Origin: Limimonas halophila
GTDB taxonomy: Bacteria > Pseudomonadota > Alphaproteobacteria > Kiloniellales > Rhodovibrionaceae
NCBI RefSeq assembly: GCF_900100655.1
Contig: NZ_FNCE01000004.1
Coordinates: 157,577 to 211,990 of the forward strand
Length of the DNA stretch: 54,414 nucleotides
Direction: 5' to 3'
Positions 29,366 through 39,003 of the stretch are shown piece after piece. The position numbers and the translations under genes were made by a program. Every line of letters starts with the position of its first letter. Position 1 is the stretch's first letter. Under the pieces are notes generated by a model. That model saw only the letters and a list, made by a program, of their open reading frames with translations. It ran no database searches and had not been told where the DNA came from.

Positions 29366-29698
29366 GGTGAGGCGGTGACGGTTCGGCTGCGAGGCCATTT
29401 GATGAAAGTTGCCGCCGCCGGCGCCGCACGTCCTTGCTGTTTGGCGCGCTGGGACCGGCACTGCCTCATCCCGATGACGCTGGCGCGTCATCGACCTTGC
29501 GCGCCTGGGGCTCGCGAGGCGAGCAAAGCTCCCCTGTCCGCCTGAAGGGAAGGTTCGGATGGGCGAAACGAGCTGCCCCGTCCTGCGTGAAGCCGGATGG
29601 CACGGGAGCCGCCCCTACGCGTCATTGCCCGGCGCCGACCGGGCAATCCCGCCCAGCTCGGATACCCCCGAGATCGCGGGGCGCTCGCGCTGGGTGAG

Positions 29699-29722
29699 AT
29701 CACCGGCTCGGGGGCCGGTGAT
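29699..29722. repeat. Extragenic palindrome
   Basis: ATCACCGGC and GCCGGTGAT form a perfect 9-bp stem around a six-base loop. It lies in non-coding DNA, 170 bases beyond the end of the pentapeptide-repeat gene. Confidence 0.6.
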
Positions 29723-29889
29723 GACGAGGGCGGGTAACAGCGTGGTGGCTACGCGGTCCCCACCCGTCATTTCCTGGCTGTCCGGGCAATCCGGGCGTCG
29801 GTTGGCGGCTTGCCGCTGCGCGGCGGCGCCGAAGGCGGGCCACCGGCCTAGCCGCCCTACGCTGGCCATCGTTTGCCGCACCGTTGAAA

Positions 29890-31089
29890 TTATGATGACA
29901 ACCGAATGCCCATCCTATCCTGGTCTATATCATCGATACCATCTAATTTGCACTCTCGAAAAATGTTCCGGTCACCATGACACTCCTCAAACTCAGAATC
30001 AGACAAATTAGAGTAATAAAATTCGGATTTATAGAATTTAGATTCTCTAAATGATGCCCCCCGAAAACTGGACCTTTGTATTCCCGTTTTATGAAAATTG
30101 CAATTTTGCATACGGGCGGCGTCAAAATTTATATCTAAAAAGATCGTTCTATCTATTTCCGCATAGTTGAATGTTGCCCCAATCGTATCCCAGTCACGGA
30201 ATTTGCAATCCATGAATAATGCGTTGTCGAAGCAGGGGTTCATCTGGTTACCGCCTGTGAACAAGCACCTATCAAAATCTACGTTGTGTTCCAGCATCAT
30301 CCTTGAAAAATCACAATCTTCAAAATAGCAATTACTATAACTTGATGACCACTGGTGAGACTTATGAAAGTAAGATTTCAAAATTCTAGTATTGGATAAA
30401 TTCGTCAAGGGTCCTATATGAGTAAAAGTAAAGTCGCATTGTTCTATATATACGTCATCAATTCTGCAATTTTGAAAATAAGATTCTCTGAAAGAAGATC
30501 GAAACAACGTTGTTTGTTCAAAACGAACGTTGGAAAATGTTGCCTTTGAAAGATTCAGATTTTGGAGTGTTATATATCTAAGATCAACTTCCGGCATCAA
30601 ATCTAAAAGGAGTAATCGTGTGGATCTCGGGAACAATGCGTCGGAGGTCGGTGCCTTGCGCAGGAATAAAAAGTCGGCAATCGATTGTATCTCGGTATCC
30701 AGTTTGGTCTGTTCTGTGTCAGGCTTATCCATTCGGTGATTTGCGAGTTCTCGCATCTGTACCCTGAGAACACGGTGGACTTCGTGCAAATCACGTTCGC
30801 TGTCGATAGCTACCCGTTGCATCAAGGCATAACCGGCTAAACGGGAAGCTGAGTCTTCTTGCTTTATAAGTTCTGCTGCACTTGTGAACTGGTTTATAAG
30901 GTCATTTCGCGTGGAGGTTTGCGCTTGTTCCGCTGCAGCTTCTGATTGGATGTTTGCAACTTTGAGCCGTTTGTACGCGAAACCAAGACCGATGGCGCCG
31001 GCCACAATCAAGAAGATATTGCGCAGTTGGCGCGGAGAGGCGCAAGTCAACGTGCATTCGTATAACTGGTACAGACTGTTTTCAGGCAT
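29890..31089 (-). CDS. Membrane-anchored pentapeptide-repeat protein
   Basis: 399 residues. A membrane helix (about 23-41) is followed by a helical, likely coiled-coil stretch (45-125) and then a pentapeptide-repeat beta-helix from about residue 165 to 385. Repeats of A/C-x-[LF]-x-x type are visible, such as LSKATFSNVRFEQTTLF, SYFQNCRIDDVYIEQCDF and NFHKTGIQRSSFRGASF. The start ATG overlaps the stop of the type IIL gene by eight bases, so the two are translationally coupled. Base use is AT-rich, unlike its partner. Pentapeptide helices can mimic DNA or act as scaffolds; the role here is unknown. Confidence 0.8.
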   Translation of the reverse strand: MPENSLYQLYECTLTCASPRQLRNIFLIVAGAIGLGFAYKRLKVANIQSEAAAEQAQTSTRNDLINQFTSAAELIKQEDSASRLAGYALMQRVAIDSERDLHEVHRVLRVQMRELANHRMDKPDTEQTKLDTEIQSIADFLFLRKAPTSDALFPRSTRLLLLDLMPEVDLRYITLQNLNLSKATFSNVRFEQTTLFRSSFRESYFQNCRIDDVYIEQCDFTFTHIGPLTNLSNTRILKSYFHKSHQWSSSYSNCYFEDCDFSRMMLEHNVDFDRCLFTGGNQMNPCFDNALFMDCKFRDWDTIGATFNYAEIDRTIFLDINFDAARMQNCNFHKTGIQRSSFRGASFRESKFYKSEFYYSNLSDSEFEECHGDRNIFRECKLDGIDDIDQDRMGIRLSS

Positions 31090-33946
31090 TGCGCTTCACC
31101 TGGGGCGCTGCCCGCTCCCGGTTGAGGGTCATGAGGCGGGTGAGGGCGTCTTCGTCGGGGATGTCGTGGGGCCAGCCGTAGGCGGCGGCGACGGCGGCGT
31201 CGAGGTCCGCGTGGGCGTCGGCGAGCCATTGGGGGCGGTCGTTGTAGAGTTTGGTGAGGGTGCGTTTCTTCAGCTCCTTCGCCGCCTTGTCGCTGACGGG
31301 CACGAGGCGGTCGGGGTAGCCGGGGACGACCTCGGGCTCGCGGCGGACGAGGTCGGGCGGGTTGAGCCAGTTCTCCCGCAGCTGGTTGAGACGGCGCGCG
31401 GCCTCGCCGATGGCGCGCGCCAGCGGGTTCGCGGCCTCGTCCACCGGCAGGTCCGGCGGCGTCAGGCCGGGCGGGAAGGGGAAGGTTTCGAAGGTCGTGC
31501 CGATGGTGTAGCGCGAGTCATTTCCTACGCCGTGCCATGATCCAAGACCAAGCGCCCAGCGTTTGTGAAAGCGTGATTCAAGAATACCAAATGTTACGTC
31601 GTTGTCCTGTGCGATAACCTGAAGTTTATGATCCGGCAATACGGATGAATCAATCCAGACAAAGAACCGATGCTTAGACACCTCGGGCGTTGCTATGTAC
31701 CGACTTAAATGCTGAAGCGAGCGCCGGAGGCCGGGGCGTGGTTCAACGTGGCGCCACCAGTAGTCCCGATAGGCCTTGCGTTTGTTTTGTTGGCGTACTG
31801 GCAGGACATGCTTTTGAATGTATGCGAACGGGGCTTCGTAAAGGCTGGCTTCGCGCTCGCTCATCGTGGTGCCGAAGTCGACAATCCATTTGTCGCCAGG
31901 GCGGTCGGCCACATCGCGGCCGTTCATCCACGGGCGCACAACGTCGCTGTTCGGGCGCCCGTTCGGGTTGGTCGGGGCTTCTAGCCATTCGCGGGCTTGG
32001 TCGCCGGAGATGTCGAACGGCCCTCCCTTGGTGTCGCCCATGAACGCCGTGTTCGCATTCTCCGGCAGCCGTGCGGCCTGGGTCACGTCCACGGCGCCGG
32101 CGGAGAGGTCGGCGTGGATCGCGTCCACGGGCGCGCCGTCGAGGTGGGGCGTGTGGCGCTCGTCGCGCGCGGCGAAGCAGACGATGGCGACGCGCACGGC
32201 CGCGCCCTCGACCACCCAGGGCTCGTCGTCCCACGCCTCGTAGATGGCGCCCGCGCCCGCGATGGGCTGGAGAACGCGGCGGTTGGCGCCGCCGCGAATG
32301 CTGTTCGTCGCCACCAGCCCGGCGCGGCGCAGCGTGCCGGCGGCCACCAAATCCCATGCCTTGGCGAACCAGTAGGTGACGAGGTCGGCCTCCGCCGGCA
32401 CGCGGTCGCGGTAGCGGCGGAACAGGCCCTCGACGTAGGCGTCGCCCAGATAGTCGCGCAGCCGCTTGCCCCCCAGAAACGGCGGGTTGCCGATCACCAC
32501 GTCCGCCTCGGGCCACGTGGGCTCGCTGCCGTCCGGGTTCAGCACGGCGTCGCGGCATTCGATGGTGTCCAGCGGCTTGAGGATGGGCCGGCGCGAGACG
32601 TTGTAGTTGTGGCGCAGCATCCACTGGATTTCGCCGATCCAGATGGTCACGCGCGCCAGCTCGGCGGCATAGAGGTTGTGCTCCACCCCCTTCACGGCGT
32701 GCGGGCCGACGCCCGGCAGCTCCGCCTGGAGCCCGAGCGCCTCGGCGTCCAGCGTGGCGCGGTGCTCGATGTCCTTGAGCGCCTGGAGCGCCAGGTACAG
32801 GAAGTTGCCCGAGCCGCACGCGGGGTCGAGCACGCGGAAGGCGCGCAGCCGCTCCAGAAAGTCGCTGTAGAGCGCCTGCGCCCGGTCGCGCTTCTTGGTG
32901 CGCGTCTGCTTCTGCTTCGACCGCTCGGCCGCGTCCAGCAGGCCCTCGATCTCGCCGCGCACGCGCTGCCAGTCGTCTCGCCAGGGGCGGGCGACCACCG
33001 GCTCCACGATGAGCATGATCTTGTGGTGGTCGGTGTAGTGGGCGCCGAGCTGGCTGCGCTTGTCCGGGTCCAGGCCGCGTTCGAAGAGCGTGCCGAAGAT
33101 CGTGGGGTCGATCTGCGACCAGTCCTGCTTCGCCGCGCGCAGGGCGGCCTCGATCTCTCGCTTGCGCAGGGGCAGGGCGGTGTCGTCGTCGAACAGGCCG
33201 CCGTTGAACCAGTCCACGCGCTCGAAGCCGACGCGCCCGCCGTCCTTCATCGCGGCGAAGAGGGCCTCGGCGTTGGCCTGGAAGCCCTCGGGGTCGGTGA
33301 GCGAGGCGCCGAGCATGCGCGTGAACATCTCGCCCGGCAGCAGGCCGATGTCCTCCGCGAACATGCAGAAGACCAGGCGGTTGACGAAGTGCGCCACGGT
33401 CTGCCCGTCGTGGCCGCGGTCGCGCAGGTTGGTCGCCAGGATGGCGAATTCGCCCGCGATTTCCTCGGTGAGCTGGCTGCGCGTCTTGTCCGGGCGCAGC
33501 TTGTCCGGGTCGGAAAAGACGTGCTTGAGCTTGCGGCGGACCTTGGCGTCGCGCAGGTCCGTCAGCGCGATCTCGTGGACCTCGCTGACGGTGTTGGTCC
33601 AGTTGGTGTGGATGCAAAAGCGCTCCAGGTCGGAGACGACGAGGAGCGGCGGGTTCTCCAGCGCCAGGGCGTATTGCTGAAGCTGGCCGAAGGCGGCGCG
33701 GAGGTCCTTGCCGGGGCTCTTGTACTCCCAGGCGAAGTGGCCGCGCTTCCACACGTCCGCCCAGCCGCGCCCGCCCGAGCTTTTGCGCGCGCCGCGCTCG
33801 AAGCAGTACCAGGTGCCGTCGGGGTCGGCGTCGGCGGGCTTGGGCTCCTCCAGCAGCTCGCACAGATCGAGGAACTGCTGATGCGCCGCCTGGTTCTCGC
33901 GCAGGCTGGCGTCCTGCCACTTGGCGATGAAGTGCTCGGGGGTCAC
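31082..33946 (-). CDS. Type IIL single-chain restriction-modification enzyme (MmeI-like)
   Basis: 954 residues from a GTG with CGGAG upstream. The N-terminal domain has the nuclease signature GWADVWKRGHFAWEYKSPGKD (shown in part; Asp then Glu-x-Lys near residues 63-77), a helical spacer, then a gamma-class adenine-N6 methyltransferase with motif I DPACGSGNFLYLAL near 368 and motif IV NPPFLGG near 484. The C-terminal 350 residues hold the target-recognition region. MmeI-family enzymes methylate one strand and cut some 20 bases from the site with the same chain, so no partner is needed. It is coupled to the pentapeptide-repeat gene. Confidence 0.88.
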   Translation of the reverse strand: MTPEHFIAKWQDASLRENQAAHQQFLDLCELLEEPKPADADPDGTWYCFERGARKSSGGRGWADVWKRGHFAWEYKSPGKDLRAAFGQLQQYALALENPPLLVVSDLERFCIHTNWTNTVSEVHEIALTDLRDAKVRRKLKHVFSDPDKLRPDKTRSQLTEEIAGEFAILATNLRDRGHDGQTVAHFVNRLVFCMFAEDIGLLPGEMFTRMLGASLTDPEGFQANAEALFAAMKDGGRVGFERVDWFNGGLFDDDTALPLRKREIEAALRAAKQDWSQIDPTIFGTLFERGLDPDKRSQLGAHYTDHHKIMLIVEPVVARPWRDDWQRVRGEIEGLLDAAERSKQKQTRTKKRDRAQALYSDFLERLRAFRVLDPACGSGNFLYLALQALKDIEHRATLDAEALGLQAELPGVGPHAVKGVEHNLYAAELARVTIWIGEIQWMLRHNYNVSRRPILKPLDTIECRDAVLNPDGSEPTWPEADVVIGNPPFLGGKRLRDYLGDAYVEGLFRRYRDRVPAEADLVTYWFAKAWDLVAAGTLRRAGLVATNSIRGGANRRVLQPIAGAGAIYEAWDDEPWVVEGAAVRVAIVCFAARDERHTPHLDGAPVDAIHADLSAGAVDVTQAARLPENANTAFMGDTKGGPFDISGDQAREWLEAPTNPNGRPNSDVVRPWMNGRDVADRPGDKWIVDFGTTMSEREASLYEAPFAYIQKHVLPVRQQNKRKAYRDYWWRHVEPRPGLRRSLQHLSRYIATPEVSKHRFFVWIDSSVLPDHKLQVIAQDNDVTFGILESRFHKRWALGLGSWHGVGNDSRYTIGTTFETFPFPPGLTPPDLPVDEAANPLARAIGEAARRLNQLRENWLNPPDLVRREPEVVPGYPDRLVPVSDKAAKELKKRTLTKLYNDRPQWLADAHADLDAAVAAAYGWPHDIPDEDALTRLMTLNRERAAPQVKRNA

Positions 33947-34098
33947 GCGGGGGCGACTCCGGGTGGTGGGTGAGCGGACACGCGGCGCGCGAGGGTAGGC
34001 CAGCGGCGCACGCGTTCAATAGGGGATGGCGGCGAGGTCGGCTGCCGAGACATGCATCTCGGAAGCTACCGATTTTCGGGGACATGGCCTCATTCTGT

Positions 34099-34118
34099 CT
34101 TTCTCCCAAGGGAGAAAG
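34099..34118. repeat. Extragenic hairpin
   Basis: CTTTCTCCC and GGGAGAAAG form a perfect 9-bp stem with a minimal loop. It lies in the 228-base gap between the type IIL gene and the EamA transporter gene. It resembles the element at 29320 in its C-rich then G-rich plan. Confidence 0.6.
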
Positions 34119-34174
34119 GACCCTGCCCAGATGCCGCAGCTACCTCGTGGATGTGTGAAACGGTCCAGCAGTTC

Positions 34175-35104
34175 TCACACCGTCCGGCGTGTGGCGCGTT
34201 CGGTGCGGGGCGGGGCCGGGGCCTTGAAGACGAGGGCGACGCCGACGGCCGTGACGATGACGCCCGCGATGCCGGTGGGGCCAAGGGTTTCGCCGAACAT
34301 CAGGTAGGCGATGAGCGCGGTGCTGGGCGGGACGAGGTAGAAGAGGCTGGCGGTGCGCGAGGCCTCGCCCTGGCGGATCAGCAGCATGAGCAGGCTGATC
34401 GCGCCGATGGAGAGCACCAACGTCAACCACGACAGGGCGAAGACAAACTCGCCCGTCCACTCGATCCGCATGGTTTCCGTCAGCCATGCGCCCGCGCCCG
34501 TCGCCACCCCGGCGGCGACGTACTGGATGACGGTGCTGGCGCGCAGGTCCAGGTCGGCGGCGAAGCGCTTCTGGTAGATCGTCCCGGCCGTGATGCCGGC
34601 GAGCGCCGCCACCGCGCACAGCACCGCGCCGGGGCCGAAGCCCTGGAACGCCAGGAGCGCGCCCGGATCGGCGCTCATCTTGCTGGTCAGCACCGTGACC
34701 ACGCCGGCCAGGCCGAGCACGAAGCCCAAAGCCTGCCGCTTCGTCACGCGCTCGCCCAGGATCGGGCCGACCACCACGGCCGTCACCAGCGGCTGCAGCG
34801 CCACGATCAGCGCCGCCACGCCCGCCGGCAACCCGCGGTCGATCGCCGAGAACACCCCGCCCAGGTAGGTCGCGTGCACCAGCAGCCCCACGACCGCCAC
34901 GTGGCCCGTCTGCTTCAGCCCGCGCGGCCATTTGGCGCCCGTCAGCAGCGCCACCGGCAGCAGGATGGCCGTGACGATGACGAAGCGCGTGGCCAGGAAG
35001 GTCAGGGGCTCGACGTAGGGCAGGCCGTACTTGGCGCCGATGAAGCCGGTGCTCCACAGGAAGACGAAGAGCAGCGGCATGGCGCGGACGAAGAGCGGGT
35101 GCAT
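34175..35104 (-). CDS. EamA/DMT-family transporter
   Basis: 309 residues with ten predicted membrane helices arranged as two EamA repeats (about 8-140 and 155-292). Typical landmarks are LLFVFLWSTGFIGAKYGL in the first helix, ALIVALQPLVTAVVVGPILGE closing repeat one, and SLFYLVPPSTALIAYLMFGETL in repeat two. Members export amino acids, nucleobases and other metabolites; the substrate cannot be set from sequence. The ATG start is divergent from the phosphorylase gene. Confidence 0.88.
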   Translation of the reverse strand: MHPLFVRAMPLLFVFLWSTGFIGAKYGLPYVEPLTFLATRFVIVTAILLPVALLTGAKWPRGLKQTGHVAVVGLLVHATYLGGVFSAIDRGLPAGVAALIVALQPLVTAVVVGPILGERVTKRQALGFVLGLAGVVTVLTSKMSADPGALLAFQGFGPGAVLCAVAALAGITAGTIYQKRFAADLDLRASTVIQYVAAGVATGAGAWLTETMRIEWTGEFVFALSWLTLVLSIGAISLLMLLIRQGEASRTASLFYLVPPSTALIAYLMFGETLGPTGIAGVIVTAVGVALVFKAPAPPRTERATRRTV

Positions 35105-35235
35105 GCGCCCGGCATAGCGGCATGCGGCGGTGCCGTGAAGCCCCCGTTGTGCGGTGCAGGGACGGGCGGAGATGACTCGGCGGGCGCGCGGCGGCAGGAT
35201 CGCGGGCCGTTGTCCGCCGCAAGGGAAGGCCAGCC

Positions 35236-36042
35236 ATGCCGCGCGAGACCGATCCGCCCATCCTGCGCGCCAAGCACCCGGATCAACCGTCGCAGTTCAC
35301 CGCCGACGGCCTGCTGCGCGAGGCGCGGCGGCAGAAGGGTGTGCCGGATGCGCCGATCCCGCGCGTGTGCGTGCTCGACCCCGACGGCGACGTGGTGCGG
35401 CGGCTGCGCGCCGAGGGGCGTGCCGAACCGGAGCCGGCGTGGGCCTGCTACCACAGCGAGATGGACCGCTTCACGCTGGCGGGCGAGCCGTGTGGCATCG
35501 TCGGCTGCGCCGTGGGCGCGCCCTACGCCGTCCTGGTGGCGGAGCAGATGGCGGCTTCAGGGTGCGAGCTGGTGCTGAGCGTGACCTCGGCGGGGCAGCT
35601 CTCGGCCGTGCAGGACCCGCCGTACCACGTCCTCATCGACCGGGCGCTGCGGGACGAAGGCACGAGCTACCACTACCTGCCGGCGGACGCGGAAAGCGCG
35701 GCCGATCCCGCGCTCGTGGAGATGGCGGGCGGCGCGCTGGCGGAGATGGCGCCCCCGGTGCTGCGCGGCGCGACCTGGACCACGGACGCGCCCTTCCGCG
35801 AAACCGAGCCCGCGATCGCGGCGGCGCAGGCGCGCGGCGTCATGGCCGTGGAGATGGAGGCGGCGGGCCTCTACGCCTTCGCGCGGGCGACGGGGACGCC
35901 CGTGCTCTGCTTCGCCCACGTCACCAACCAGATGGCCCAGGTCGAGGGCGACTTCGAGAAGGGCGAGGCCGAGGGCACCAGCGCGACGCTGAACCTGCTG
36001 GCGCGCGTGGTGGCCGCGTGGGCGCGGGCGCGACAGCGGTGA
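35236..36042 (+). CDS. Nucleoside phosphorylase family protein
   Basis: 268 residues of the PNP/UDP superfamily, which cleaves nucleosides with phosphate. Landmarks are IVGCAVGAPYAVLVAEQM, LVLSVTSAGQL, the DAPFRET loop and the substrate-binding VMAVEMEAAGLYAFAR, where the Met-Glu-Met-Glu-type segment contacts ribose. The sequence looks closest to uridine-phosphorylase-like members, with the specificity not set. An AAGGGAAGG site precedes the ATG. Confidence 0.82.
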   Translation: MPRETDPPILRAKHPDQPSQFTADGLLREARRQKGVPDAPIPRVCVLDPDGDVVRRLRAEGRAEPEPAWACYHSEMDRFTLAGEPCGIVGCAVGAPYAVLVAEQMAASGCELVLSVTSAGQLSAVQDPPYHVLIDRALRDEGTSYHYLPADAESAADPALVEMAGGALAEMAPPVLRGATWTTDAPFRETEPAIAAAQARGVMAVEMEAAGLYAFARATGTPVLCFAHVTNQMAQVEGDFEKGEAEGTSATLNLLARVVAAWARARQR

Positions 36043-36189
36043 ATGCGGCGGTGGTGGTGCGGCGGCGCCGCCTCACGTGATCGGCGTGGGCTGAGCCGCG
36101 TTCCCGGGTGCCGGTGCGGATTGCGACTGTCCCCAAGACAGACGCAAACATCGCGTTTCTCGGGCGTCCGTCAGCCTGACTGCCGCGAT

Positions 36190-36207
36190 TAAACGAGCTT
36201 TCGTTTA
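36190..36207 (-). terminator. Hairpin directly after the glutamine-synthetase-family stop codon
   Basis: TAAACGA and TCGTTTA form a perfect 7-bp stem with a GCTT loop, abutting the TAA stop at 36208-36210. No T-run follows, so termination is only probable. Confidence 0.45.
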
Positions 36208-37587
36208 TTAGACGTTGAGGAGCAGGTGCTCGCGTTCCCAGGAGGAGATGACGCGCTGGTAGGCGTCCAGCTCGGCGTCCTTCACGGCGGCGACGGTGCC
36301 GACGAAGTCCTCGCCGAGGACGCGCTTGAGGCCGCGCGAGCGGGCGAAGCGGTCGAGCGCGTCGTAGAGCGTGCGCGGCAGGGTGTGGGCGAGGCGGTAG
36401 CCGCTGCCCTCGACGGGCTTGGTGGGCTCCAGGGCTTCCACCATGCCCAGGTAGCCGCAGGCCAGCGAGGCGGCGATGGCGAGGTAGGGGTTGGAGTCCG
36501 CCCCGGCGCAGCGGTTTTCCACGCGCCGCGCATCGGCGCCGGAGACGGGCACGCGGAAGCCGACCGTGCGGTTGTCGCGCCCCCAGTGGGTGTTGATGGG
36601 GGCGTCGGAGTGCTTCATCAGCCGGCGGTAGGAGTTCACGTTGGGCGCGAACAGCGGCATCACCGCCGGCAGGTACTTCTGCAGCCCGGCGATGTGGGAG
36701 AGGAAGAGCTCGCTGTCGGTGCCCTCGGCGTCGGCGAAGAGGTTCTCGCCGGTTTCCGCGCTCGCCACCGACTGGTGGATGTGCATCGAGCTGCCGGGCT
36801 CGCGCTCCATGGGCTTGGCCATGAAGGTGGCGTAGACGTTGTGGCGCAGCGCGGTTTCGCGGACGGTGCGCTTGAACAGGAAGGTCTGGTCCGCGAGTTC
36901 CAGCGGGTCGCCGTGGTTGAAGTTCATCTCCATCTGGGCGGCGCCGGACTCGTGGGTCAGGGTGTCGATGTCGATGCCCTGGGCCTCGCAGAAGTCGTAG
37001 ACTTCCTCGAACAGCGGGTCGAATTCGTTGACGGCGTCGACGCCGTAGGACTGCCGGGCGGTTTCGCGCCGGCCGGAACGGCCGATGGGCGGCTCCAGCG
37101 GGTAGTCCGGGTCGGTGTTCGTCTCCACCAGGAAGAATTCGAGTTCCGGGGCGATGACCGGGCGCCAGCCGTTCGCCTGGAACTGCCGCAGCACGCGCTT
37201 CAGCGTCTGGCGCGGCGCGATTTCCACGGGCGTGCCGTCGAAGTAGTAGGTGTCGCAGATGACCTGGGCCGTGGGGTCCGCGTACCACGGCACGGTGCGC
37301 ATCGTGGACACGTCCGGTCGCATGTAGACGTCGATGGCCGCCGGCGAGGTGACGGGATCGTTGCTGGCGTAGTCGCCGTTGACCGTCTGGATGAAGATCT
37401 GCTCGGGGATGCGCAGGCCGTGCTCGCGCATGCCCTTGAGGAACTTTTCCGCCGGCAGGATCTTGCCGCGCGCGATCCCGGCCATGTCGGGGACGAGGCA
37501 CTCGACCTCGTCGATGTTGTGGCGCTTGAGGAACTCGGCGGCCGTTTCCAGCTCCGCCGATGAGACGTCGCCGCTGTCGTCGGTCAT
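36208..37587 (-). CDS. Glutamine synthetase family protein, probable gamma-glutamylpolyamine synthetase
   Basis: 459 residues from the ATG at 37587, the length of PuuA/GlnT-type proteins. The N-terminal beta-grasp domain (about 20-110) is followed by the catalytic barrel, with PVIAPELEFFLVE, the QMEMNFNHGDPLELAD segment, MHIHQSVAS and the APNVNSYRR and GRDNRTVGFRVP ATP and glutamate sites. It ligates glutamate to ammonia or an amine. A divergently placed FAD oxidase of the PuuB type 130 bases away argues for gamma-glutamylputrescine-like chemistry rather than assimilation of ammonia. The symbol puuA is plausible but unproven. Confidence 0.85.
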   Translation of the reverse strand: MTDDSGDVSSAELETAAEFLKRHNIDEVECLVPDMAGIARGKILPAEKFLKGMREHGLRIPEQIFIQTVNGDYASNDPVTSPAAIDVYMRPDVSTMRTVPWYADPTAQVICDTYYFDGTPVEIAPRQTLKRVLRQFQANGWRPVIAPELEFFLVETNTDPDYPLEPPIGRSGRRETARQSYGVDAVNEFDPLFEEVYDFCEAQGIDIDTLTHESGAAQMEMNFNHGDPLELADQTFLFKRTVRETALRHNVYATFMAKPMEREPGSSMHIHQSVASAETGENLFADAEGTDSELFLSHIAGLQKYLPAVMPLFAPNVNSYRRLMKHSDAPINTHWGRDNRTVGFRVPVSGADARRVENRCAGADSNPYLAIAASLACGYLGMVEALEPTKPVEGSGYRLAHTLPRTLYDALDRFARSRGLKRVLGEDFVGTVAAVKDAELDAYQRVISSWEREHLLLNV

Positions 37588-37716
37588 GCTGACTCGCTGT
37601 GCGCGATCGGAGCAAGCGCACGATAGGGCCGGGGTCGGCGACAGGCAAGCGGGGGCGCTTTTCGGCGGCGCACGCGTCTGGCACATACCGGCGGGTTCCA
37701 GCTTCGGGGTGCCACG

Positions 37717-39003
37717 GTGACGGACGCCATCGACCGCCTGACCTCCTACTACGCCGCCACCGCGAACGCCGCGCCCGAGCGCACCACGCTGGACGGCGAG
37801 GCGCGGGCGGACGTGTGCGTCGTCGGCGGCGGCTTCACCGGGATCTCGGCGGCGCTGAACCTGGCCGAGCGCGGGTATGATGTCGTGGTGCTGGAGGCCG
37901 AGCGCGTCGGCTGGGGCGCGTCGGGGCGCAACGGCGGGCAGGCGGGGTCGGCCTACGCCGCCGACATGAGCGCCATCCGCCGCTGGGTGGGCGAAGAGGA
38001 CGCAAAGCGGCTATGGGCGATTGCGGAAGAGTCCAAGGCCATCATCCGCGAGCGCGTCGCCCGCCACGGCATCCAGTGCGACCTGCGCGACGGCCAGTTC
38101 CACGCCGCCAACAAGCCGCGCCACCTGCGCGACCTGCGCCAGATGCAGGCGGACTGGGCCCAAACCTACGGCTACACCGACACCGAGCTGGTGGACCGCG
38201 ACGGCCTCGGCCGCCACGTCGCGACGGACGCTTACGTGGGCGGGCTGTACGATTCCGGCAGCCTGCACCTGCACCCGCTGAATTACTGCCTGGGGCTGGC
38301 GCGGGCGGCGGAGGAAGCCGGCGCGCGGATCTTCGAGGGAAGCCGCGTCGAAAGCCTGACGTACGGCGAGCCGGCGGTCGTCCACACCACGGACGGCTGC
38401 GTGCGTGCCGACCATGTGATCCTGTGCGCCAACGCCTATCTGGGCGAGCTGGTGCCGGCCGTTCGGCGGGCAATCATGCCGGTAGGCACCTACATGGGCG
38501 CCACGCCGCCGCTGGGGCGCGAGCGGGCGCTGGCGCTGCTGCCGTCCAACGCGGGCGTGACGGACAGCAATTTCGTGCTCGACTACTTCCGCCTGTCCGC
38601 CGACTGGCGGCTGCTGTACGGCGGGCGGGTGAGCTATTCCACCATCCCGCCGCGCGACCTGGCGGCCAGCCTGGGCGCGCGCATGCGCCACGTGTTTCCG
38701 TCGCTTTCGGACGTGGGCTTCGAGTACACCTGGGGCGGCTACGTCGCCATCACCGCGGAGCGCACGCCGGACCTCGGGCGGGTGACGGGCAACGTGCTGT
38801 GCTGCCAGGGCTTTTCGGGGCACGGCGTGGCCCTGACGGGCGTCGCGGGCAAGCTGGCGGCCGAGGCCGTCGCCGGACAGGCCGAGCGCTTCGACGTCAT
38901 GGCGCGCCTGCCGCACACGCCGTTTCCGGGCGGGCGGCGCCTGCGCACGCCGCTGCTGGTTGCGGCGATGGCGTATTACCGCCTGCGCGACCTGCTGCCC
39001 TGA
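37717..39003 (+). CDS. FAD-dependent oxidoreductase, PuuB-like (DAO family)
   Basis: 428 residues. The N-terminal dinucleotide-binding motif is CVVGGGFTGISAALNLAERG (about residues 30-49), followed by the family's WGASGRNGGQAG and, at the C-terminus, the FAD-contacting CCQGFSGHGVALTG. In the Puu pathway this enzyme oxidises gamma-glutamylputrescine to its aldehyde with H2O2 release. It starts at a GTG. Divergence from the glutamine-synthetase-like gene suggests joint control; other amine substrates are possible. Confidence 0.85.
   Translation: MTDAIDRLTSYYAATANAAPERTTLDGEARADVCVVGGGFTGISAALNLAERGYDVVVLEAERVGWGASGRNGGQAGSAYAADMSAIRRWVGEEDAKRLWAIAEESKAIIRERVARHGIQCDLRDGQFHAANKPRHLRDLRQMQADWAQTYGYTDTELVDRDGLGRHVATDAYVGGLYDSGSLHLHPLNYCLGLARAAEEAGARIFEGSRVESLTYGEPAVVHTTDGCVRADHVILCANAYLGELVPAVRRAIMPVGTYMGATPPLGRERALALLPSNAGVTDSNFVLDYFRLSADWRLLYGGRVSYSTIPPRDLAASLGARMRHVFPSLSDVGFEYTWGGYVAITAERTPDLGRVTGNVLCCQGFSGHGVALTGVAGKLAAEAVAGQAERFDVMARLPHTPFPGGRRLRTPLLVAAMAYYRLRDLLP

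Larger units (their letters stand above)
29131..29889. other. Palindrome-rich non-coding stretch
   Basis: 759 bases without a credible gene between the Mrr-like and pentapeptide-repeat genes. It contains two back-to-back hairpins at 29320-29365, another at 29699-29722 and several shorter GC-rich inverted repeats. The open frames across it lack ribosome sites and domains. It looks like an accumulation of dispersed extragenic elements. Confidence 0.65.

Noticed and set aside
29131-29889. Protein-coding frames across this gap.
   Set aside because: They are short, lack ribosome sites and overlap strong palindromes.
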